From: Desulfobacterales bacterium
GTDB lineage: Bacteria > Desulfobacterota > Desulfobacteria > Desulfobacterales > JAFDCJ01
Direction: 5' to 3'
DNA: 33,212 nt
Assembly: GCA_030066155.1 (NCBI GenBank)
Contig: JASJCE010000009.1
Coordinates: forward strand, 1-33,212
Shown piece after piece: positions 16,291-22,700 of the stretch (the stretch's first letter is position 1; each line of letters opens with the position of its first letter). The notes under the pieces are model-generated. The model was given only the letters and a program-made list of their open reading frames with translations. It was not told the origin of the DNA and ran no database searches. The position numbers and the translations under genes were made by a program.

Positions 16291-16390
16291 CTAATTTATC
16301 CGCCCAAATTTGGCCTTATTGAAATGCCCTCAGGTTCAGGGCGAGATAGATATGGAACAATTAAGGGGTTTAAACGGGCGGATAAATTAG
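16291..16390. repeat. 100-bp imperfect palindrome between convergent genes
   Basis: CTAATTTATCCGCCC (16291-16305) and its exact reverse complement (16376-16390) enclose 70 nt. Inside, CCTTATTG (16314-16321) pairs with CAATTAAGG (16358-16366) with one bulge, and GCCCT (16325-16329) pairs with AGGGC (16337-16341). The whole can form one long hairpin. It starts 1-2 nt after the htrA stop, and its right arm contains the stop codon of the FmdB-like gene. It may act as a bidirectional terminator or be a MITE/REP-like insertion. Confidence 0.75.
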
Positions 16391-16701
16391 TCGCTGATGG
16401 TTTTACTCAAATCCGGTACCGTATCGGGTTTGCCTTTTAGCATATAACGGCTGTCTCTGTCGCGAGCCGTTACATTCTCGTAAACGCCGTCATCCCGTTT
16501 TACCAGCTTGGTAAAACCGAGGTCACGCAATTCGCTGTTGCTCTTGGGGCAGCTAATGTTAGTACGTGAAATAATCTTGCGGACAGCGGTCCCGCATTTC
16601 GGACAACTGGAAAGCGGATTGTCGTTGATGGACTGGCTGATATCAAACACCATCCCCAGTGAGCAAGGTGATCCGTCATGTTCATATTCGTAAACCGGCA
16701 T
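16387..16701 (-). CDS. FmdB-like putative regulatory protein with incomplete zinc ribbon
   Basis: The 104-residue protein begins MPVYEYEHDG, the hallmark of the FmdB/CxxC family of small putative regulators. The normal ribbon has two CxxC pairs. Here only the second is intact (SCPKCG, ~33-37), followed by VRKIISRTN. The first is replaced by HDGSPC, leaving one His and one Cys. One further Cys occurs (ISCPKS). The C-terminal half is charged and has no domain I recognise. AGGAG sits 7 nt before the ATG. The stop codon lies in the right arm of the palindrome at 16291-16390. Biochemical function of the family is unsettled. Confidence 0.75.
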   Translation of the reverse strand: MPVYEYEHDGSPCSLGMVFDISQSINDNPLSSCPKCGTAVRKIISRTNISCPKSNSELRDLGFTKLVKRDDGVYENVTARDRDSRYMLKGKPDTVPDLSKTISD

Positions 16702-16836
16702 TCTGGCTCCTCATGCCTGACTCATTTTTAATTCAGGTTCAATTCATTTTCGAATTATACCAGAGTTAGCCCAAAATGAAAATCCCTCCAGATTTGCAAC
16801 CCGCCAATTCCTTGAAATTCCCGCAATAAACTCATC

Positions 16837-16859
16837 TGATCCAAACTAAAGTTTGATCA
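16837..16859. other. inverted repeat upstream of gspE, operator-like
   Basis: TGATC-C-AAACT (16837-16847) faces AGTTTGATCA (16850-16859): ten paired bases with one extra C in the left arm and a 2-nt centre. The near-perfect dyad suits a dimeric DNA-binding protein. It lies 198 nt before the gspE ATG and 136 nt before the FmdB-like ATG, so it could serve either gene. Confidence 0.35.
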
Positions 16860-16886
16860 AAAACAGCCGATAGCTACTATGTGCTG

Positions 16887-16932
16887 CTGACAGGAGCCGG
16901 GCGCAATCACCCCCGGGAGGTGATTCTGTCGG
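16887..16932 (+). other. two-part stem-loop in the gspE upstream region
   Basis: AATCACC (16905-16911) pairs perfectly with GGTGATT (16919-16925) over a 7-nt loop. Outside it, CTGACAG (16887-16893) pairs with CTGTCGG (16926-16932) with one G-U, leaving an 11-nt bulge on the 5' side. This is the most structured part of the 356-nt gap at 16702-17057. Nearer the gene, a TATAAT at 17032-17037 without a good -35 box is the only promoter-like signal. Confidence 0.4.
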
Positions 16933-17057
16933 TCGTGAACCAGGGTTATCCTTATATATCTTTGTATGTTATTTCAATTTACCCCAACGACATGATTTTC
17001 GAATGTGGGACGGAGAGAAATTGGGGGAGCGTATAATCTGAACCGGGATTCGAATTT

Positions 17058-19466
17058 ATGAATGACATCCAACCAATTGGTCAATCTGAAATTGAGGTCA
17101 AGATAAAGGAGGCCGAAACCTGTTATTCCATGGGGATGATGCAGGAGGCAGTTACCATCTACAAAGCCGTTTTATCCAGCCTGTCGGGCAAGGACGGTCA
17201 GATCCGGGAAACCATTCAATCTAAAATTACCAGGCTCAGAGGGGAGATATCGGCGCAGGAGGAAGCTGATAATCAGGGATTTTCAGCTGAAGATATCTCG
17301 ATCTTCAAACAGACGCTATCCGTCCACGACGATGTGCCCACGCTATTGGACGGTGCAGCTGCTCTGAAAGAGTTGGGTCTGATCGATGAAGCCATTGCAG
17401 AATATGAAAAACTATTGGAATTCGATTACTCGAAATTCGATTACTCCAAGTTCGATTATTCCCTGGTCAAGATTATCTGTGACTACCTGGGTTGCCTGCT
17501 GGAGGTCAAACAACCCCGGAAAGTTGTCAAAGAGGCGTATAAAGTTGTCTACAAGCACAGCCTGAAGGAAAAGGAAACCGCTGAAATTAAATACTGGCTG
17601 GGCCTGCAACTCGAGAAAAAAGACCATAACGATTTAGCCCATGAATTGTATGAAACTGCTGCTGAAATCGATGCCTCAAACAAGGAAATAAAAGAAAAAC
17701 TCGAGTCTCTAAAGGTTAAGATCTCATCCAGTTCGCGTTATGACTACTTGCTGAGAAACAAAATTGTAACGACCAATCAACTGCAGGAAGCGCTTGCGAT
17801 CGCCAAAAAAATGAATAAGAGCATTGAATTCGTTCTGGTCGAGCGATTCAATATCAAGAAAGCGGATGTCGGTAAATCGCTATCGATGTATTTCGGATGT
17901 AACTTCCGGGATTTCGATGTCGAATTGCCGATTCCCTATGAGCTGATCACCAAACTGAAAAAATCTTTTTTGCTGTACTACGTCTGGGTGCCGTTAAGCT
18001 GGGACAAAACCGGGGTGGAAATTCTTGTCGACGATCCCAAGGATTTGCGCAAAACAGACCATATTAAAGCCCTGATGACCAACCAGAAAATTCACTTCAG
18101 CGTCGGATTCAGAGAAGATATCGAAAAATATATTACCCATTTCTTTGATCCCAGAGCGGAAGTGTCGACGAGCAACAGTTTTGAAAATCTGGACGATATC
18201 ATCCCCGATGTCGCCTTTGAGGAGGAGGAAGAGGTTGAAGAGGACGTCACCGGCCTGGATGAGTCGTCGAGTCAGGTGGTTAAATTTGTCGACCAGGTGT
18301 TGATTACTGCTTTTCGGCAGGATGCCTCCGACATTCACGTCGAACCCTCGCCGGTTACCCGCAAGACAACCATTCGGTTTCGTACCGATGGTGTTTGCCA
18401 GGAATATATCCAGGTGCCCAACACCATGGCGCCGGCTATCGTATCGCGTCTTAAAATCATGGCCGATTTAGACATCGCCGAGAAGCGGCGTCCCCAGGAC
18501 GGAAAGATCAAATTAAGACGGAAAGGCATACCGGAATTTGAGCTCCGAGTTTCAACCATGCCCACCGCCGGAAGATTCGAAGATGTGGTTCTCCGGGTTC
18601 TGACGAAATCCTCGACCTACAAAATCGATGAGATCGGATTGAATGACCACAATCTTACCGTCATGAAAAAAATTATTGCGCGTCCTTATGGCATGGTTCT
18701 ATGTGTCGGGCCTACCGGTTCCGGTAAAACCACAACGCTCCATGCCTTTCTGGGACACCTCAATCAGCCGGGCGTTAAAATATGGACGGCCGAGGATCCC
18801 GTCGAAATTACCCAGCAGGGATTGCGCCAGGTGCAGGTAAGCCCCAAAATTGGTCTTGATTTCGCCCGAATCATGCGAGGTTTTTTGCGGCTGGACCCGG
18901 ATATTATTATGATTGGTGAAATGCGGGATCGCGAGACTGCAGCCATTTCCATCGAAGCGTCGCTTACCGGCCATCTGGTTTTATCGACGTTACACACCAA
19001 CAACGCACCGGAGACCCTGACCCGTCTGCTGGACATGGGGATGAATCCCCTCAATATTTCGGATTCATTCCTGGGGGTTTTGGCCCAGCGGCTGGTCCGC
19101 AAACTATGCACCAAATGCCAGGAATCGTATCATCCGTCGCAAGAAGAGTTTGAAGACATCCAGTCCGATTACGGCAAAAAAGCCCTAGCCAATGCCGGAT
19201 TTACCTACGGACCGGGAATGCAGCTGTACCGATCGCTGGGTTGTGAGAAATGCAGCGGATCAGGATATAAAGGGCGAATGGGTATTCACGAGCTCATGGA
19301 AGGCACCCCCGAGATAAAAATTCTGATCAAGAAATCGGGCACGTCCCAGGATCTGGCAAAAATGGCGACCAAGCAGGGCATGACACGACTCAAACAGGAT
19401 GGAATTCATAAGGTTTTCAATGGGTTGACCGATATTCAGGAAGTTCGCCGAGTGTCGGTGGAGTAA
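17058..19466 (+). CDS. GspE/PilB-family secretion ATPase with N-terminal TPR-like region and MshEN domain
   Basis: A hexameric ATPase that powers type II secretion or type IV pilus assembly from the cytoplasmic side; 802 residues, longer than the usual ~560. Residues 1-220 are TPR-like helices, including three FDYS units (122-135). An MshEN/T2SSE N-domain follows from ~226. The ATPase core has Walker A GPTGSGKT (551-558), the Asp box TAEDPVE, Walker B LRLDPDIIMIGEMRD, the His box STLHTNNA, and a zinc-type tetracysteine, Cys684/687 and Cys729/732. MshEN domains can bind c-di-GMP, but its first motif reads RYDYLLRNK rather than RLGxxLLxxG, so binding is doubtful. No gspF, pilC or pilin gene is adjacent. 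SD is weak (ACCGGGA). Confidence 0.9.
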   Translation: MNDIQPIGQSEIEVKIKEAETCYSMGMMQEAVTIYKAVLSSLSGKDGQIRETIQSKITRLRGEISAQEEADNQGFSAEDISIFKQTLSVHDDVPTLLDGAAALKELGLIDEAIAEYEKLLEFDYSKFDYSKFDYSLVKIICDYLGCLLEVKQPRKVVKEAYKVVYKHSLKEKETAEIKYWLGLQLEKKDHNDLAHELYETAAEIDASNKEIKEKLESLKVKISSSSRYDYLLRNKIVTTNQLQEALAIAKKMNKSIEFVLVERFNIKKADVGKSLSMYFGCNFRDFDVELPIPYELITKLKKSFLLYYVWVPLSWDKTGVEILVDDPKDLRKTDHIKALMTNQKIHFSVGFREDIEKYITHFFDPRAEVSTSNSFENLDDIIPDVAFEEEEEVEEDVTGLDESSSQVVKFVDQVLITAFRQDASDIHVEPSPVTRKTTIRFRTDGVCQEYIQVPNTMAPAIVSRLKIMADLDIAEKRRPQDGKIKLRRKGIPEFELRVSTMPTAGRFEDVVLRVLTKSSTYKIDEIGLNDHNLTVMKKIIARPYGMVLCVGPTGSGKTTTLHAFLGHLNQPGVKIWTAEDPVEITQQGLRQVQVSPKIGLDFARIMRGFLRLDPDIIMIGEMRDRETAAISIEASLTGHLVLSTLHTNNAPETLTRLLDMGMNPLNISDSFLGVLAQRLVRKLCTKCQESYHPSQEEFEDIQSDYGKKALANAGFTYGPGMQLYRSLGCEKCSGSGYKGRMGIHELMEGTPEIKILIKKSGTSQDLAKMATKQGMTRLKQDGIHKVFNGLTDIQEVRRVSVE
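17421..17462 (+). repeat. in-frame 15-bp tandem repeat within the gspE-like gene
   Basis: Three consecutive units encode FDYSK, FDYSK and FDYS; the DNA units TTCGATTACTCGAAA and TTCGATTACTCCAAG differ by two synonymous changes. The repeat sits in the N-terminal TPR region. Unit length is a multiple of three, so copy-number change would keep the frame. Confidence 0.85.
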
Positions 19467-19468
19467 CG

Positions 19469-19559
19469 GACGCTGGATGCTGGATGCTGGATACTCGATG
19501 CTGGATGCTGGATACTCGATGCTGGACGCTGGATACTCGATGCTGGACGCTGGAAGCTG
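19469..19559. repeat. 13-unit heptad array (GATGCTG type) after gspE
   Basis: Thirteen 7-nt units, mainly GATGCTG, GATACTC and GACGCTG, begin 2 nt after the gspE stop. A higher-order 21- and 28-nt pattern is visible. The array runs straight into the 124-bp module at 19557-19680. The same unit type occurs at 22494-22591 (reverse strand) and 32322-32440. Confidence 0.9.
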
Positions 19560-19680
19560 AAGACGACAAAGCTTGGACGCCAGGAGGCATGGAAGCTGGG
19601 AGGCTAAAATCGGATGAACGCAGTGAATTCCTTCATTCATCATTCGTCAATCGGCATTCGACATTCCAAAGGTATTCGGC
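19557..19680 (+). repeat. 124-bp dispersed module, copy 1
   Basis: The segment from CTGAAGACGAC to GGTATTCGGC is repeated in inverted orientation at 22373-22496 with 122 of 124 positions identical by hand count. A degenerate third copy lies at 32441-32530. Within it, 19634-19668 is again heptad-periodic (CATTCAT, CATTCGT, CAATCGG, CATTCGA, CATTCCA). Beyond it, 19720-19754 has another short heptad run (ATCTGAA, ATCTCAA, ATCCGAA, ATCGGAT, AATTCAA). Apart from these, the gap to the response regulator holds nothing I recognise. Confidence 0.9.
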
Positions 19681-19788
19681 ATTGGTCCTTCGGCGTTCGG
19701 CGATTGGTATTTGCAACCAATCTGAAATCTCAAATCCGAAATCGGATAATTCAATTTACAATAGTCAATTGTAGAGCGGTTGATAGAT

Positions 19789-20604
19789 ATGGATAAAAAA
19801 GCGCTTGTTGTCGATAACGATTTCTTCTTTGTCGAATTTTTGAGCGAATTGTTGACAAAACGGGGCTATCATGTGCTGAAAGCATACAACGGCAAAGAGG
19901 GTATCGCCAGGCTGGAGGATGATACAGTCGACATCATTTTTGCCGATCTGATCCTGCCCAAAGTCGATGGCCGGCAATTTTTCAAATTTATTCGTGATAA
20001 ATACAATGGTCATCATTTTCCAATGGTGGCCCTCTCGGGCAGCATGATCGAACAACTTGAAACGCTTCATGAAATCGGCGCCGACTATTTTATCGCCAAG
20101 GGACCCATTGATCTGTTGACGATCAAACTGAATGAATTTCTGGCGGAAATGGAGACGAATTCACCCTTGGCGCCTGCTGACCCTAAAATTGTGGCCACCG
20201 GAAATCTGTATCCACGGCGCGACGCCATGGATTTGATGGACTCATTGCATTTTCATCAGGCGGTCATCGAATCAGCGGCGGTTGGCATTATTATTGTCGA
20301 TGATGATACCCGCATCATCAATGCCAATCCCGCAGCCTTGGACATTTTTTCTGCCGCTGCGGTCGATGTTATCAATCGCCCCATTGTCGAATTGTTCTCG
20401 AGCGCGGAACGGACGGAGCTTATTGAAGGGCTGAAACTTGTCCGAAGACAAGCTGAGCTAATGAAATATTCTTTTTTTGTGACCTGTTTTTCCAGGCCTG
20501 TGGCAGCTTCCGTCTCGACCATTAAACTGAAGGATAATGCGGTCGGATGGGTCGTTGTGCTGGAGTCGGCCTGGCAAAGTGATCCAGAATCCCCCCTAAA
20601 TTGA
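19789..20604 (+). CDS. response regulator: receiver domain followed by PAS domain
   Basis: A 271-residue cytoplasmic signalling protein. The REC domain (~4-118) has the acidic pocket (DND at 9-11), phospho-acceptor Asp53 in FADLILPKVDG, the switch Ser83 (ALSGS) and conserved Lys104 (FIAKGP). A PAS domain (~150-260) begins HQAVIESAAVGIIIVDDDTRIINANPAA. No DNA-binding, kinase or GGDEF output follows, so it probably signals by protein contact. The ATG at 19789 is preferred; a TTG three codons upstream is also open. The SD is weak. It lies downstream of the gspE-like gene on the same strand, but 322 nt of repeats separate them, so co-transcription is uncertain. Confidence 0.85.
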   Translation: MDKKALVVDNDFFFVEFLSELLTKRGYHVLKAYNGKEGIARLEDDTVDIIFADLILPKVDGRQFFKFIRDKYNGHHFPMVALSGSMIEQLETLHEIGADYFIAKGPIDLLTIKLNEFLAEMETNSPLAPADPKIVATGNLYPRRDAMDLMDSLHFHQAVIESAAVGIIIVDDDTRIINANPAALDIFSAAAVDVINRPIVELFSSAERTELIEGLKLVRRQAELMKYSFFVTCFSRPVAASVSTIKLKDNAVGWVVVLESAWQSDPESPLN

Positions 20605-20726
20605 CCGCCGCTTTTTGTCGTTACAAAATTCATAGCTGTTAGCTATATATTGTTTTAACAGTGGATACCTCCTCTCCAGGGCTGGGTCGGAGAAAACCGG
20701 CTTTGCCATATGCCAAATCTGCTAAT

Positions 20727-20747
20727 GGTTTCAGGTTTCAGGTTTCA
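20727..20747. repeat. three-unit GGTTTCA heptad array
   Basis: Three identical GGTTTCA units in tandem. A related array on the other strand lies 113 nt away at 20861-20888. Confidence 0.8.
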
Positions 20748-20860
20748 GTAATTACTGAATCTCGCACTTTGAATCCCTATCGTGAAAAAACTGAAGACCA
20801 GCACCGGTGGAAACAGGCCGTTTGATGAGGGTCCCCAATCCAACGGTTCAAGTTTTTTGC

Positions 20861-20888
20861 TGACACCTGACACCTGAACACTGAAACC
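20861..20888. repeat. four-unit heptad array (TGACACC type)
   Basis: Units TGACACC, TGACACC, TGAACAC and TGAAACC. The last is the reverse complement of GGTTTCA, so this array faces the one at 20727-20747. Confidence 0.8.
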
Positions 20889-21130
20889 TTAATACAGCTG
20901 ATTTCGGAAATTGCCTTCTAAAATCCTCCGGGGTGTCCAAAGCCTGCCCTTCTGGTATCGAATATTTTCTTTCCAAGCTACCATGACGTTGTTTATGCTT
21001 GAAGTCGTGCATGGTCTCTGATAAGAATTTCAGTCTGTATCCAAATTCTGTCCTCATAGCTCTCCGGGCGGAGTCCATCCCGCCTGAATCGATAGGATTC
21101 GGTTTTGGAGATCGAAAGGAAATCTGCAAG

Positions 21131-22168
21131 ATGATTCGTGTTGCGGTTGTGGGTGCCACCGGGTATGCCGGTGCGGAGCTTGTCAGAATATTGGCCGGTC
21201 ATCCGGACGCAGAATTGGCGGTATTGACCTCCCGTCAGTATGCGGGGGTCAGGTTTGACCGGGTATATCCGGCCATGGCCGGAAAAATAGATTCCGTTTG
21301 CCGGGAGTACTCAACCAATATGGTCTGCGAGGAAGCCGATCTAGTGTTTTTGGCGCTGCCGCACAAACTGCCCATGGCGTATGTGCCGGAAATTCTGCAG
21401 CGCGGCAAAAAGATCGTCGACCTATCGGCAGATTTCCGGTTCAAGGAAGCCCGACTGTATGAATCGGTCTACCAGCCGCATACTGCCGAACATCTGCTCG
21501 AATCCGCTGTCTACGGCCTCTGTGAAATTTATACCGATCAGATCAAGGCCGCGGCTTTAATCGGCAATCCGGGATGCTACCCCACCAGTGTGCTCCTGCC
21601 ACTGATCCCCCTCCTCAAAGCGGGCCTGCTGAACCCCGGTTCTATCATCGCTGATTCCAAATCGGGTGTGAGCGGGGCCGGACGTTCGCTCTCCCTGACG
21701 TCGCATTATTGCGAGGTCAATGAATCCTTTAAGGCATATAAAGTGGCCGCCCATCGCCACAACCCTGAAATGAATGCCATTTTAAGCCGGGAAGCCAAGA
21801 TGCCGGTTTCCATCACATTTGTTCCCCACCTGGTTCCCATGTCCCGTGGCATGCTGACCACGATTTATGCGACGCCGGAATCCGGTGTGGACCGACAGAC
21901 CGTTGTTGATTGTTATCGGCAAGCTTATCACCTCAAACCCTTCATTCGTCTTTGTCCGGAAGACCGGCTGCCGAACACATTGCATGTGCGGGGTACGAAC
22001 TTCTGCGATATCGGATTCAAATATGATGAACATAATCGACGCCTGATCCTCATTGCGGCCATTGACAACCTCGTCAAGGGCGCAGCCGGTCAGGCTGTAC
22101 AAAATATGAATCTGATGCAGGGATTAGACGAAACCGCTGGATTGTCCGATGTGGCGTTTCCGGTATAA
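21131..22168 (+). CDS. argC: N-acetyl-gamma-glutamyl-phosphate reductase
   Basis: Reduces N-acetylglutamyl phosphate to the semialdehyde with NADPH, the third step of arginine synthesis; cytoplasmic. The 345-residue protein starts MIRVAVVGATGYAGAEL, with the Rossmann loop GATGYAG at 8-14. The catalytic cysteine is Cys149 in IGNPGCYPTS, and the active-site histidine segment AHRHNPEM is at 207-214. VPHLVPMSRGML and the C-terminal AIDNLVKGAAGQAVQNMNL are family hallmarks. The ATG at 21131 has AAGGA about 11 nt upstream and gives the usual length and N-terminus. It is isolated from other arginine genes and flanked by inverted copies of the 124-bp module. Confidence 0.96.
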   Translation: MIRVAVVGATGYAGAELVRILAGHPDAELAVLTSRQYAGVRFDRVYPAMAGKIDSVCREYSTNMVCEEADLVFLALPHKLPMAYVPEILQRGKKIVDLSADFRFKEARLYESVYQPHTAEHLLESAVYGLCEIYTDQIKAAALIGNPGCYPTSVLLPLIPLLKAGLLNPGSIIADSKSGVSGAGRSLSLTSHYCEVNESFKAYKVAAHRHNPEMNAILSREAKMPVSITFVPHLVPMSRGMLTTIYATPESGVDRQTVVDCYRQAYHLKPFIRLCPEDRLPNTLHVRGTNFCDIGFKYDEHNRRLILIAAIDNLVKGAAGQAVQNMNLMQGLDETAGLSDVAFPV

Positions 22169-22173
22169 GAATA

Positions 22174-22262
22174 GGTTTCAGGTTTCACGTCAGGTTTCAG
22201 GAATAAGGGTACAGGGTTCAGGAATAAAGGTTCAGGGTTCAGAGTTCAAGGTTCAGGGTTGA
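22174..22262. repeat. heptad array (GGTTTCA / GGGTTCA type) after argC
   Basis: Three GGTTTCA units with one 5-nt interruption are followed without a break by GGAATAA, GGGTACA, GGGTTCA, GGAATAA, AGGTTCA, GGGTTCA, GAGTTCA, AGGTTCA and GGGTTGA. The array starts 5 nt after the argC stop. Confidence 0.9.
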
Positions 22263-22372
22263 TTGATTCGCTGCGCTCATTCCATTTTGGTCCCAGAAAG
22301 CTTTTGGAATGGCGAATAACGAATATATCCGATTTCGGATTTCAAGTTGTTCTCAAAAACCAAATGCTGAAG

Positions 22373-22496
22373 GCCGAATACCTTTGGAATGTCGAATGCC
22401 GATTGACGAATGATGAATGAAGGAATTCACTGCGTTCATCCGATTTTAGCCTCCCAACTTCCAAGCCTCCTGGCGTCCAAGCTTTGTCGTCTTCAG
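22373..22496 (-). repeat. 124-bp dispersed module, copy 2 (inverted)
   Basis: Reverse complement of 19557-19680 with two mismatches by hand count. The heptad array joins it at the same end as in copy 1, so array and module form one composite unit. The two modules face each other across 2,692 bp containing the response regulator and argC. The stretch 22263-22372 shares with copy 1 only a short distal piece around GATTTCGGATTTC. Confidence 0.9.
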
Positions 22497-22591
22497 TTTC
22501 CAGTATCCAGCATCAAGCAACCAGCAACCAGCATCCAGCATCCGGCAACCAGCATCCAGTATCCAGTATCCAGTATCCATAATCCATTATC
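22494..22591. repeat. 14-unit heptad array (CAGCATC type) before folD
   Basis: Fourteen 7-nt units such as CAGTATC, CAGCATC, CAGCAAC and CATTATC, the reverse-strand form of the GATGCTG-type array at 19469-19559. It ends 15 nt before the -35 box of the candidate folD promoter. Confidence 0.9.
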
Positions 22592-22599
22592 CGGCAGTT

Positions 22600-22634
22600 G
22601 TTGTCTTGACAACCTATTTCATTTGATTTAGAAG
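22600..22634 (+). promoter_or_regulatory. candidate folD promoter with palindrome over the -35 box
   Basis: TTGACA (22606-22611), a 17-nt spacer, then TAGAAG (22629-22634), a four-of-six -10. The -35 lies inside a perfect dyad, GTTGTC-TT-GACAAC (22600-22613), which could be an operator. It comes just after the heptad array. Confidence 0.4.
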
Positions 22635-22700
22635 CTGTGTACGTATTCGCAGCCGTGTATTTCGTTCCTGATTTTTACTTTTACAAAAAGGAGGAGGATG

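Larger units (their letters stand above)
20605..21130. other. 526-nt gap before argC: two small heptad arrays, otherwise featureless
   Basis: Heptad arrays occupy 20727-20747 and 20861-20888. Between and after them I see no convincing gene. A frame in phase with argC is open from 20999, but it reads as an untranslated leader because the good SD is at the argC ATG. No riboswitch pattern that I know is present. Confidence 0.5.

Noticed and set aside
19469-19559. CRISPR array considered for the repeat tracts
   Set aside because: Units are 7 nt with no unique spacers, and no cas gene is in the window.
19484-19774. 96-codon plus-strand frame and a 127-codon minus-strand frame (19260-19643) through the heptad array, reading as 7-residue peptide repeats such as MLDTRCW and SIEYPAS
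   Set aside because: The repeating peptides are the expected by-product of a 7-nt tandem repeat (21 nt gives 7 codons). The minus frame runs into the gspE-like gene, and neither has an SD or promoter.
22410-22631. 73-codon frame over the inverted module and array before folD
   Set aside because: Its first ~20 residues match the minus-strand frame at 19260-19643 only because the 124-bp module is duplicated; no SD, and the body is heptad repeat.
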